From Rikenellaceae bacterium (GTDB taxonomy: Bacteria > Bacteroidota > Bacteroidia > Bacteroidales > UBA932): a DNA stretch of 23,102 nt. The notes below the pieces were generated by a model. It did no database searches. It had not been told where the DNA came from and worked only from the letters and a program-made list of their open reading frames with translations. The stretch spans positions 1 to 23,102 of the forward strand of contig JAAZIW010000197.1 of NCBI GenBank assembly GCA_012800665.1. Direction: 5' to 3'. The position numbers were made by a program, and so were the translations under genes. Positions 15,165 to 23,046 of the stretch are shown in pieces. How positions within the stretch are numbered: the stretch's first letter is position 1; each line of letters starts with the position of its first letter.

Positions 15165-16507
15165 TGCAATTTAATGAAAATAAATATTCCGCTCTTTTAG
15201 AAGAGATTTTTTCCCTGACTCCATCGGTACAAAATGTGGGGTTTACGGGGGAAGCCTACAAGCCGGGCCTTGAAGCTATGCGAAAATTTGATGCGCATCT
15301 CGGTCATCCCTGGAAGCAATACCCTTGCATTCACATAGCGGGCACCAACGGCAAAGGCAGCGTTGCATCCATGCTTGCAAGCGCATTTGCAACTCGGCTC
15401 AAAGCAGGCCTTTACACCTCTCCGCACCTTACTGACTTTCGCGAGCGGATGAAAGTCATAAGCAATGACGGATTTTATATGCCAAGCAAAGAAGAGGTTT
15501 GGGAGTTTTTCCAAGAGCACGATGTTTCGGGCCTGTCATTCTTTGAAATCACCACGGGACTTGCTTTTTGGTGGTTTGCAAAGCAAAAAATAGATATTGC
15601 AATTATAGAGGCGGGGCTAGGAGGCCGTTTGGACAGCACCAACATCATTACTCCGGAGCTTACAATAATTACCTCCATAGGGCTGGATCACTGCGCACTT
15701 TTGGGGGATACAAGAGCCGCAATCGCCTGCGAAAAGGCAGGCATCTTCAAACGGGGCGTGACTGCCATTGTTGCCTCCACCGATAATGAAACCTCTTGTG
15801 TTTTCCGCGAGGCGGCTGGTGACGCGGGCTGTCCGCTGATTTTCGCAGATACTGTTTCGAGCGGTTTTGATGAAAATGCCCTGCTCGGCAAAATGGACCT
15901 GCAAGGCCCCTGCCAGTCAACAAATCTGCATACAGCGTTGGTGGCTTTGAATGTAGCGGGCAATAGTGCTGAAGCGGTTTCGCCATTCGAAGGAAATGCC
16001 TCCTGCAACCACCTTAAGATAGCGCAGGCTTTTAAGGATATTCCTGTCTCCGAAATAGAAAAGGCGATAGAAAAGACTGCGGAGCGTACGGGACTGAGGG
16101 GAAGATGGGAGAGACTAAGCACGGAGCCGGAAATAATCTGCGACATCGGCCACAATCCTCCCGCACTCGAAATCAACTTCGCCCGCCTTGAAAATCTCCA
16201 TAAACCCCTGATTATAATCTGCGGATTAATGGCGGATAAAGACCTTGACGGCATAGCCCGGTTACTCCCATCCAAGGCAAAATATATTTTGGCGGCGCCC
16301 GACATCCCCCGCGCTCTTCCGGCGGACAAACTTCTCCAAAAACTGTCTTCTTTACGGCCGGACCTCTCTCTTACCGCTGCTCCTACCATAGCCGAAGGCA
16401 TCTCCCAAGCCATTGCGGAATCTCCCGAAAACGGCCTTATCTATATCGGTGGCTCAAACTTTGTAGTCACCGAAGCCTTGGAATACTTCAAAGCACGCCC
16501 GGAATGA
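15164..16507 (+). CDS. folC: Folylpolyglutamate synthase / dihydrofolate synthase (FolC)
   Basis: Cytosolic Mur-ligase-type enzyme that adds glutamate to dihydropteroate and/or to reduced folates using ATP, which retains folate cofactors in the cell. The 447 residues are the usual length. It has the P-loop HIAGTNGKGSVAS (GTNGKGS at 60-66), the YTSPHLTDFRERM folate-contacting stretch, EAGLGGRLDSTN, the metal/ATP region TSIGLDHCALLGDT followed by IACEKAGIFKRG, and the C-terminal-domain signature GRWERL...CDIGHNPPALE. The start is the ATG at 15164, 13 bp after a -7 box, giving a very short leader. The stop overlaps the next start (ATGA, 16504-16507), so translation of the macroglobulin-like protein is probably coupled to FolC. 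Whether it has both activities cannot be told from sequence. Confidence 0.96.
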   Translation: MQFNENKYSALLEEIFSLTPSVQNVGFTGEAYKPGLEAMRKFDAHLGHPWKQYPCIHIAGTNGKGSVASMLASAFATRLKAGLYTSPHLTDFRERMKVISNDGFYMPSKEEVWEFFQEHDVSGLSFFEITTGLAFWWFAKQKIDIAIIEAGLGGRLDSTNIITPELTIITSIGLDHCALLGDTRAAIACEKAGIFKRGVTAIVASTDNETSCVFREAAGDAGCPLIFADTVSSGFDENALLGKMDLQGPCQSTNLHTALVALNVAGNSAEAVSPFEGNASCNHLKIAQAFKDIPVSEIEKAIEKTAERTGLRGRWERLSTEPEIICDIGHNPPALEINFARLENLHKPLIIICGLMADKDLDGIARLLPSKAKYILAAPDIPRALPADKLLQKLSSLRPDLSLTAAPTIAEGISQAIAESPENGLIYIGGSNFVVTEALEYFKARPE

Positions 16508-19500
16508 AACATTTTATTACAATCATAATAACACTGTCACTAATGCCCACCCTTGCTTTTTCGAACACAAAAACAGATGCCGAAGGGCATAAGCTCGTCA
16601 AGCTGTGGCAGGAATACAGAAAAGCGCAAGACAAAGACCTCCCCAAAGAGGAGGCCTCCATCTTGGAGCGTATTAAAAAAGAAGCGCTACAACAGCGTTA
16701 CACCTGGGATTTCTATGATGCTTGCGAGCGCTATGCGGAAGTGAGGACAAGCAGCAATTGGAAACTGCGCGACTCCCTTCGGCAAGCCTTCGAAGCCGAA
16801 ATAAATGATTACGGAGAGCCCGTTGCCGTTTATTATATGCGCCGGGGCAAAGACTCCAAAGCTTTGTCGGAATATATTTATGCCAATGAAAAAGCCCTTC
16901 GAAATGCATCCAATCCCGAATTTTGGGATAGAGACTGGAAACTTCACAGCTACAAGTTCTTTCCCGCACTGAATCCATATATTAAAGACGACTTCGATTA
17001 TTGCATGTGGAGCCTTTTCTATGAGGAAAAAATGGCGGAGGAATACAAGTCCTATCCCCTGAATGCCTTTGTGGAATATCAGAGCATTGCTTATGAGGAG
17101 CGGGAGGAAAAGCTCAAGGCTTTTGCGGAGAAATATGAGGGCAAGGCCGCAGCTCTGCTTGCAAAAGAAGATTTGCTGCGTCTTAAATTCGAAAAATTAT
17201 CACAGGACGGAAGTTCGGATGATTTCAAGGCGCTTCGCAAAGAATGCCTGGCGCTTATCACGGAAAGAAAAGCCTTCGTCGGAAGCGAAAAATCGGTGGC
17301 CTCCTGCTGCAAAAGGGCAGAGAGTCTTATTTCTGAAATGGATTCCAAAGAGCTGGAATTCAGAATAGAGGACAGCTCTTTGGAGATTTACCTGAGAAAT
17401 CTGGAGAGCGTGAGGGTGCGCGTTTTCAAAGATAAAGTGAAGATATGGGAACACATCGGGAACAATCCCAAGCTCAGTTATTTTGCCCCTGACACCATAA
17501 GTCTGCCTCTTCCTGTCGTGGCAGATGGCAGCTATAATGTAGAATGCTCCAGCGGGGATATTAAAGAAAGCGCACAATGGGAGAAATACACCATTTCTGC
17601 AGTTACACGCTGGAACGAGGAAGGGCTTGGGATTTGGGCGGCTGATTTCCAAAGCGGAGAGCCTTTCGAAAGCGTGGATATAGAATTATTGAAAAACGGC
17701 AAGCCGATAAAAACCCATAAGGGCCTTGTTCTCAAAGGCTTCACCCCCATCCCCGAGGGTATGCAGAATCTTATCGAAAATGATGATAGGAACGATTACA
17801 CTCTTCGCGTGCTGAGCGGCAACCGCAGTTCAAGATTCCTCTATGCCGGGCGATATTACAGTTCCGATATCAAGGATAACCCGGCGTTGCAGCGCTGCAT
17901 AATCCTGACTGACCGTTCGGCCTTCAAGCCTGATGAAACGGTGCATTTCAAGGCCATACTCTATTCCGGCACCTACTCGCTCAAAGTAAGTGCCGGGACA
18001 AAAGTAAAAGTACTGCTGAAAGATGTACAAGGCGAAATTATAGAAGAAAAGAGCCTTACAAGCAATGCCTTGGGCAGCGTGGCGGGAAGTTTCGTACTCC
18101 AACGCCGAGAGCGCGGCGGCAATTACAGCATCTCGGTGGAAATCAATGGCCTCAATATAGCAGAAAGGCGGATTCTGGTAGATGATTTTGTGCTGCCTAC
18201 TTTCGACCTTGTCTTTGATCCTACCCCGGATTTTAAATATCCAATCGAGAATATCTCCATAAAGGGAAGCCTTAAAGCATATTCGGGGCATTCCCTTGCG
18301 GGGGCGGATATTTCTTACAAAATCTCCCGCTATGGCGATGATTGGGCGGAAGGCAAAGTCAAGCTCTTAAAAGACCGCTTCGAAATCTCCTTCCCTACCG
18401 ACAAATCTGACGACTTTGATCGCTGGGGAGACCTATACATCCTTACCGTGAAGGTTACTGATGTTACCGGCGAAACTATGGAATTCCAAAAATGGATTAG
18501 GGTGGATTATCCGTATAAGCCCGAAATCGAGCTCAAGCACTTCTTCAAGAGCCTTGAAGGAGAGGATGTAATTGGGGCTGAAGTAGTTGCGGGCACAAAG
18601 GAAACCTGGATGATTGCAGAACTCTATGGAAGCGGCAACAAGCTCTTGGATGCCCGTGTCGTGCATTTCTCTCCAAGCGAGGGTGGGTACGCCACAACCA
18701 CTTTGAGCTATCCCTATTCGGCGGAATATCCCGATGCCGTAGAACTCAAACTGCTTTACTTCCAAGATAAAGATTCTTATACCCACAGCGTGGAAAAAAG
18801 GCGCAAAGACCATACTTACGATATGCCCCTTGCTTTCGAGCGCTTCCTTGACACCACCATCCCGGGAGCACAATACAGCTTTACCATACGCACAGGACCA
18901 GGAGCCGAGCTGGCAGCAAGCATCTTCGACAAAAGCACCGAGCGCTTTATGCCTAATGTGTGGGAGAATGTCAGAGCTGAACTTGCGCCCATGCCTGATA
19001 TTTATTTTAATGATACCCCGGGCATAGACCTTGGCAGGACGTTTTATGGAAGAATAGCGAGAAACGCGTTGGCAAGCAAAGCGTCCGTTGGTTTCGGGGA
19101 AATCGGTTCTTTAGCGGAAGAGGTTTCCTACGATATGGCGCCGCCGACACAAGATGAAGGCGGTGCGGCTGCGAACGCCCCCGAAATTGCCATCAGGGAA
19201 GATTTCGCCACCACAATAGCTTGGGAGCCGTTTTTAAAAGCGGATGAAGAGGGCAAAGTGAAATTCACCTTCAGCAATTCCGACAAGCTTTCCACCTTTT
19301 ATGTGCAGCTTTTCGCCCACGATGAGAAAATGCGCAACGAGGTGCTGCGAAAAGAAATGGTGGTGACAATTCCGGTGAAAATCAGCCTTGTGGAGCCTCA
19401 ATTCTTATATAAGGGCGACAAATGGAATGTAAGGATAGGGCTTTCTAATAATTTGGAGACCGAGGTTAACGGGGTACTTGGCGTCTCGTTCCTCAATGGC

Positions 19501-21246
19501 GGAGACTATCGCAGCGCTCCCCTGCTTTTGGAAAAGAGTGAAAAACTTGTGGTGGGCAGCGGCTCATCATGCTTTATTGATGTGCCTTTTGAGGTGGGTT
19601 CCGATGTGGATACGCTTGGGGTGAAAATCACTTTTGCTCCTGAAAGCATACTCAACGCTTCGGACGGGGTGTTTGTAAGCATACCCGTTCATAAGACGGA
19701 ACAAAGCCTCAGCGAGGCGCATTCGGCCGTACTGCTTTCGGGCATGGATAAAGCATTATTGGAAGCCGAACTTCGTGCTGCATTTGTGAATGTTCCCGGC
19801 TCTGCCGCCCTCATGAAAGAAATCTCCATTATGGATATGGTGCGAGAAGCCCTGCCGCAGGCCATAGAGCCCGGATGCGAAAATGCGGTTGCCTTGTCTT
19901 CGGCCCTTTACGCCGCATCTCTTTGCGATTCCTTGGGCATAAATCCCGTCTTCGACCATGCCGGAGCCATTGAAAAACTGCTTGCTCTGCAAGGTGAGGA
20001 TGGAGGATTCGCATGGTTCAAGGGGATGAGGTCGTCTCCTCTTATAACGGCCATCGTACTCCAGCGCCTGCATTCGCTTGGAATAATCAATGAAGAAGCG
20101 GCAGTGCATTTTATCGATAAAGAGTTTTTCAAACGCGACAAGGAAAGATGGTGGTATTGCGGCCTCTCCATGGAGAAATATCTCTACACCCGCAGTTTGT
20201 TCCCGAATGTGGAATTTAAAGAGAACACCTCAAGCGACTTCCGCAAAGCCGTCCGCAAATATCTTGTCCCCTGCAAGGAGCGCGGGCTAAGCGGAGCAGT
20301 GCTTGAAAAAGCAAGAAGATTACTTACGCTCGATATGCTCTACAATTCAGAAGGCGGTTTGGCGCTCGCCCGCAAGATGGGAATAAAGTTGTTTGCCGCA
20401 AAACGGATGGAGCGCTCTATAAAGGCGGATGCGGCTTCGCTCGCTCAATATGCTGAGGCGCACAGGCACGGTGGGATTTATTATCCCAATGCGGTAATGC
20501 CTTGGAGGGGGCTTTTGGAAAGCGAACTGGATGCGCACAGCAGCATCTGCCGTTTGATGGATTTGCATGGTCGCTCCGACATAGCCGATGGAATAAGGCT
20601 TTGGATAATGCTTCAGAAAGAAACCCAGCATTGGGAAAATGACCCGGGCTATATTGAGGCCATTGCCGCCGTTATGAAAGCAAGTCCGGAGATTCTTGAC
20701 ACCCGTGTATTGGCGCTCTCTGCCACTTACAGCATGCCTTTTAACGAAATAAAGGCCACCGGAAACGGTATGAGCATAGGCGGAAAAACCATCACCGAAG
20801 CCAATGATTTCGACCGGTATCTGCTCCTCTCCGGCTCTCAAGGTGCCGACCGGTATTCACCTCTCTCCGGCTCTGTTTCCGAAAAGAGCCTGGATTCGCT
20901 GAAAATCGGCGACCGCATACGCATCTCTTGGGAAATCACCAATGAAGAAAATCGCAGTTTCGTCCATATTATTCTTCCGCATACGGCAGGACTTGTGCCT
21001 GTAAACCAGATTTCCGGCTATCGCTGGAATTGCTACCGCAGTGTATTTGCCGACCGCATCGAGCTCTGGTATGAGTCTTATCCCGAAGAGAAAACCTTCA
21101 TCAGCGAAGAATATTATGTTACCCGAGCCGGCTCTTTCCAAAGTCCGGCGGCTCAAATAGAATGCCTCTATGCTCCGCATTACCGCGCCAATGCCGCTAC
21201 GGAGGAAAGACAAGAAATAAGCAATGGAAGTTCTGAGGGCATATAA
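16504..21246 (+). CDS. Alpha-2-macroglobulin family protein lacking the thioester motif
   Basis: Large exported protein of the bacterial alpha-2-macroglobulin group, whose classical members trap proteases in the periplasm. It has 1580 residues. An N-terminal signal peptide (about 1-20, ending LAFS, no lipobox cysteine) is followed by a helical charged region (20-290), macroglobulin-type beta domains with the MG2 segment DRSAFKPDETVHFKAILYSG near 470, the A2M signature (FATTIAWEPFLKADEEGKVKFT) near 900, and a helical thioester-domain-like region about 1100-1400. Where thioester members have GCxEQ, this protein reads PGCENA at Cys1125: one residue is lost and Gln is absent, so no covalent trap can form. 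The C-terminal part (about 1500-1560) is again beta-rich. The gene overlaps folC by 4 bp and truB by 23 bp. No pbpC is adjacent, unlike the enterobacterial arrangement. Family is secure; role is unknown. Confidence 0.85.
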   Translation: MKHFITIIITLSLMPTLAFSNTKTDAEGHKLVKLWQEYRKAQDKDLPKEEASILERIKKEALQQRYTWDFYDACERYAEVRTSSNWKLRDSLRQAFEAEINDYGEPVAVYYMRRGKDSKALSEYIYANEKALRNASNPEFWDRDWKLHSYKFFPALNPYIKDDFDYCMWSLFYEEKMAEEYKSYPLNAFVEYQSIAYEEREEKLKAFAEKYEGKAAALLAKEDLLRLKFEKLSQDGSSDDFKALRKECLALITERKAFVGSEKSVASCCKRAESLISEMDSKELEFRIEDSSLEIYLRNLESVRVRVFKDKVKIWEHIGNNPKLSYFAPDTISLPLPVVADGSYNVECSSGDIKESAQWEKYTISAVTRWNEEGLGIWAADFQSGEPFESVDIELLKNGKPIKTHKGLVLKGFTPIPEGMQNLIENDDRNDYTLRVLSGNRSSRFLYAGRYYSSDIKDNPALQRCIILTDRSAFKPDETVHFKAILYSGTYSLKVSAGTKVKVLLKDVQGEIIEEKSLTSNALGSVAGSFVLQRRERGGNYSISVEINGLNIAERRILVDDFVLPTFDLVFDPTPDFKYPIENISIKGSLKAYSGHSLAGADISYKISRYGDDWAEGKVKLLKDRFEISFPTDKSDDFDRWGDLYILTVKVTDVTGETMEFQKWIRVDYPYKPEIELKHFFKSLEGEDVIGAEVVAGTKETWMIAELYGSGNKLLDARVVHFSPSEGGYATTTLSYPYSAEYPDAVELKLLYFQDKDSYTHSVEKRRKDHTYDMPLAFERFLDTTIPGAQYSFTIRTGPGAELAASIFDKSTERFMPNVWENVRAELAPMPDIYFNDTPGIDLGRTFYGRIARNALASKASVGFGEIGSLAEEVSYDMAPPTQDEGGAAANAPEIAIREDFATTIAWEPFLKADEEGKVKFTFSNSDKLSTFYVQLFAHDEKMRNEVLRKEMVVTIPVKISLVEPQFLYKGDKWNVRIGLSNNLETEVNGVLGVSFLNGGDYRSAPLLLEKSEKLVVGSGSSCFIDVPFEVGSDVDTLGVKITFAPESILNASDGVFVSIPVHKTEQSLSEAHSAVLLSGMDKALLEAELRAAFVNVPGSAALMKEISIMDMVREALPQAIEPGCENAVALSSALYAASLCDSLGINPVFDHAGAIEKLLALQGEDGGFAWFKGMRSSPLITAIVLQRLHSLGIINEEAAVHFIDKEFFKRDKERWWYCGLSMEKYLYTRSLFPNVEFKENTSSDFRKAVRKYLVPCKERGLSGAVLEKARRLLTLDMLYNSEGGLALARKMGIKLFAAKRMERSIKADAASLAQYAEAHRHGGIYYPNAVMPWRGLLESELDAHSSICRLMDLHGRSDIADGIRLWIMLQKETQHWENDPGYIEAIAAVMKASPEILDTRVLALSATYSMPFNEIKATGNGMSIGGKTITEANDFDRYLLLSGSQGADRYSPLSGSVSEKSLDSLKIGDRIRISWEITNEENRSFVHIILPHTAGLVPVNQISGYRWNCYRSVFADRIELWYESYPEEKTFISEEYYVTRAGSFQSPAAQIECLYAPHYRANAATEERQEISNGSSEGI

Positions 21247-22237
21247 GGGATTGGTTTTATCGGGGAATATAGATGATTATCCGCAAGGGATAATTATTCC
21301 CGTGGACAAGCCTTACCGATGGACCAGCGCAGATGTGATACGCAAAATCAAATTCACGGCGCAAAGGCATTTCGGCAAGCGCAATCTGAAGGTGGGCCAT
21401 GCCGGCACGCTGGACCCTTTGGCAAGCGGAGTGCTGCTCGTCTGTATTGGCAAAGCCACCAAACTTGCAGAAGAATTGCAAGCGGCGCCTAAGCAATATC
21501 TTGCAGGAGTCGCTTTCGGAGCCACCACTCCCTCTTACGACCGCGAAAAGGAAATAGATGCAGTGTTTTCTTTGGAGGGGGTTTCGCGCGAGAGTCTAGA
21601 AGCCGCTTTACCGCAATTTATCGGAGAGCAATGGCAGATTGCACCGCTTTTCAGCGCTAAAAACATAGATGGGGTGCGCGCCTATGAAATGGCCCGTAAA
21701 CTCTATAAAGCCGGCAAGCCCATAGACTCTTCTTTGCTGAAAGCTTCAAGAATAAATATTTATTCTCTCAAATTAACGGCTTACGATATTCCGCTCGAAA
21801 GGACTGCCCCGGCTTCTGCTTCTGTTCCTGCTTCGGCTTCTTCTTTGGTTACGACTTCGGTTCCAGCCATTTCTTCGGTTCCGGTTACCTCTCCAGATTC
21901 TTTTCCAGCTTCGGCTCCGGCTCCTGCTTCGACTTTGGTTCCAGATTCTGCTTCTCATTCCGTTTCTGCTTCTGCTTCCGCTCCGACTTCGGCTTCGAAC
22001 AGTTCGGCCGGCAACAGAATTCATGTTGCGGAGCTCGGCGGGCATAAACTGATCGGCGCTGAAATTCTTGTGGATTGCAGCAAAGGCACCTACATCCGTT
22101 CATTAGCCCGAGACCTCGGAGAAGCCCTCGGCAGCGGAGCCTTCCTCACCAGACTCCGCCGCACCCGCAACGGCAACTTCGACATCTCCGACACCCTCTC
22201 CCTCGACGATGTAACTGCACTGTTTTCGAAAGCTTAG
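21224..22237 (+). CDS. truB: tRNA pseudouridine(55) synthase TruB with a Ser/Ala/Pro-rich insert
   Basis: Cytosolic enzyme that converts U55 to pseudouridine in the T-arm of tRNAs. The core is intact: PVDKPYRWTSADVIRKIK at the start, the catalytic-loop motif GHAGTLDPLASGVL with nucleophile Asp64, the KQYLAGVAFGATTPSYD segment, PLFSAKNIDGVRAYEMAR, and the C-terminal core motif DCSKGTYIRSLARDLGEALGSGAFLTRLRRTRNGNF. At 337 residues it is about 90-100 longer than Bacteroides homologues. The excess is a low-complexity block at about 194-263 made of Ser, Ala, Pro, Val and Thr, set between LTAYDIP and the strand before CSKGTYIR, where homologues have a short turn. An unbroken hexanucleotide repeat encodes it. 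The last residues (ALFSKA) come from a tandem repeat that continues beyond the stop. The start at 21224 lies inside the upstream gene; a GGAGG at 21201-21205 is too distant (18 nt) to be ideal. Confidence 0.93.
   Translation: MEVLRAYKGLVLSGNIDDYPQGIIIPVDKPYRWTSADVIRKIKFTAQRHFGKRNLKVGHAGTLDPLASGVLLVCIGKATKLAEELQAAPKQYLAGVAFGATTPSYDREKEIDAVFSLEGVSRESLEAALPQFIGEQWQIAPLFSAKNIDGVRAYEMARKLYKAGKPIDSSLLKASRINIYSLKLTAYDIPLERTAPASASVPASASSLVTTSVPAISSVPVTSPDSFPASAPAPASTLVPDSASHSVSASASAPTSASNSSAGNRIHVAELGGHKLIGAEILVDCSKGTYIRSLARDLGEALGSGAFLTRLRRTRNGNFDISDTLSLDDVTALFSKA
21813..21998 (+). repeat. 31-unit degenerate hexanucleotide tandem repeat inside truB
   Basis: From 21813 the sequence can be cut into 31 consecutive hexamers without a single insertion or deletion. 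The consensus is roughly CTTCNG, with TTCCAG, CTCCGG and CTTCTG as common variants. Each unit is two codons, so the frame is kept and the product is a Ser/Ala/Pro/Val-rich run. The plus strand is very poor in A here. The opposite strand reads as an Arg/Ser-rich frame, which I regard as a shadow. Confidence 0.85.
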
Positions 22238-22352
22238 TTAGCTGTATCGGTAATGTGCAGCACCAGTCTGCAGCGGCGATGGCTGCACTGTTTTCGAAAG
22301 CGTAACTTGCTTGCATCGGTAGTGTGCAGCGACGGTCTGCAGCGGCGATGGC
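22216..22352 (+). repeat. Two tandem copies of a 68-69 bp repeat spanning the truB stop
   Basis: Copy 1 is 22216-22283 and copy 2 is 22284-22352. They share TGCACTGTTTTCGAAAGC at the left and GTCTGCAGCGGCGATGGC at the right, with scattered substitutions and one indel in the middle. Copy 1 supplies the last truB codons and stop; copy 2 would encode the same ALFSKA-stop again but has no gene before it. Each copy has a 6-bp CTGCAG palindrome, and GTGCAGC / GCTGCAC (22255-22261 with 22282-22288) pairs across the copy boundary. Confidence 0.8.
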
Positions 22353-22510
22353 TGCCTCCTCCGAAGACCGTCTCGCTACGCTCGACCCCACCATTCCGCT
22401 TCGCGATAGCACTTCGTGGCTCCGCTTCGCTTCATGGTCCGTCCCTCTTACGATGCCGAGGGTGGCACGGGTCCCTGGAGGAGCAGGCATTCGCCTTTGC
22501 TGAAGCAAAC

Positions 22511-22707
22511 TGTCGCCATACTCAATGGTAGAGGGCTTTGAGGAGCGGTGGTAAGTCGAGCGACCAGAGGACTCCGTCCCGTGACGGCGTGTGTCTGACG
22601 ACCGTTATGGAGCGAAGCGACATAAAAGGGAGGAGTTAGCCGTCAAGGAGTCCGCAGGAAGCGAGCAGCCGCGACAAAGCCGCCCTCTATATTGAGTAGG
22701 GGCGACA
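22511..22707. repeat. 197-bp imperfect palindrome with 26-bp terminal arms
   Basis: The arms at 22511-22536 and 22682-22707 match at 23 of about 26 positions (blocks of 7, 8 and 8 bp separated by small mismatches). Further in, GGACTCC / GGAGTCC (22569-22575 with 22647-22653) and TGACGGC / GCCGTCA (22582-22588 with 22639-22645) pair in register, and TTATG / CATAA (22605-22609 with 22621-22625) closes the apex. The whole can fold into one long hairpin. I see no target-site duplication at the ends. Confidence 0.75.
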
Positions 22708-22815
22708 AGAAGGCAAGCTGCCGACTGCTCGCTTCATCAGCCCCATAAAATTCAAGATCTAAGAAATCGGTTCATCGCTGGCTTTGGTTGTCTCTAGATT
22801 GACTACATGGTATAA

Positions 22816-22978
22816 CAAAAAAGGCCTAAAACGCCGTAGCCGCATGGTTTTTTTGGCGGGGGTATGACGGAAAAGGCCTTAAATGCCCTACCATGTGGCG
22901 GAAAAGAGGGTTGCGAAGGCGTGATGAGGATGAGGTCAAGCAAAAACCGGCGAAAACGCCCTACCATGTGGCAGAAAT
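22816..22978 (+). repeat. Three related copies of a short repeat with core GCCCTACCATGTGGC
   Basis: Copies lie at about 22816-22846 (most diverged: GGCCTAAAACGCCGTAGCC), 22868-22905 and 22941-22978. The last two share GCCCTACCATGTGGC and a following GAAA; the first two share AAAAGGCCT. The spacings differ (52 and 73 bp), so this is not a strict tandem array or a CRISPR. On the minus strand it yields a repetitive frame that I treat as non-coding. Confidence 0.65.
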
Positions 22979-23046
22979 AAGAGGACGAGACACAGGGCGT
23001 AAAATGGAAAGTGCTGATAATGAGGCAGAACATAAAAGAAGGTCAG

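Larger units (their letters stand above)
22238..23046. other. Long region without a convincing gene, rich in repeats and hairpins
   Basis: No frame here has a credible start, family motif or normal composition. From 22238 to about 22740 the sequence is GC-rich and full of short palindromic words (CGCTACGC, CGCTTCGC, CACTTCGTG, CGAAGCG) and inverted repeats. Examples are GACGGTCT / AGACCGTC at 22331-22338 and 22365-22372, and an 11-bp pair GAAGCGAGCAG / CTGCTCGCTTC at 22658-22668 and 22725-22735. From 22741 it is less structured until the three-copy repeat at 22816-22978. I find no tRNA, rRNA or CRISPR array. A structured RNA or a non-autonomous mobile repeat are the options I would test. Confidence 0.6.

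Noticed and set aside
15688..16413. Minus-strand open frame (241 codons) opposite folC
   Set aside because: Antisense to intact folC motifs; Ser/Ala/Arg-rich composition typical of a shadow frame.
21773..22045. Arg/Ser-rich minus-strand frame that resembles an SR-repeat protein
   Set aside because: It is the reverse reading of the hexanucleotide array in truB; the plus-strand frame continues a conserved enzyme on both sides.
22146..22508. Minus-strand frame of about 120 codons with an internally repeated peptide
   Set aside because: The repetition is fully explained by the 68-69 bp tandem DNA repeat; it runs antisense into truB and has no recognisable family.
22741..22815. tRNA gene or attachment site near the repeat region
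   Set aside because: A GGTTCATC word recalls a T-loop, but there is no acceptor stem, anticodon arm or CCA-side pairing.
22816..22978. CRISPR array
   Set aside because: Only three diverged copies, unequal spacing of 52 and 73 bp, and no cas genes in the window.
22803..23033. Minus-strand frame of about 76 codons with repeated HGRAFKAF-like peptides
   Set aside because: Generated by the three-copy DNA repeat; no credible start region or family, so treated as non-coding.
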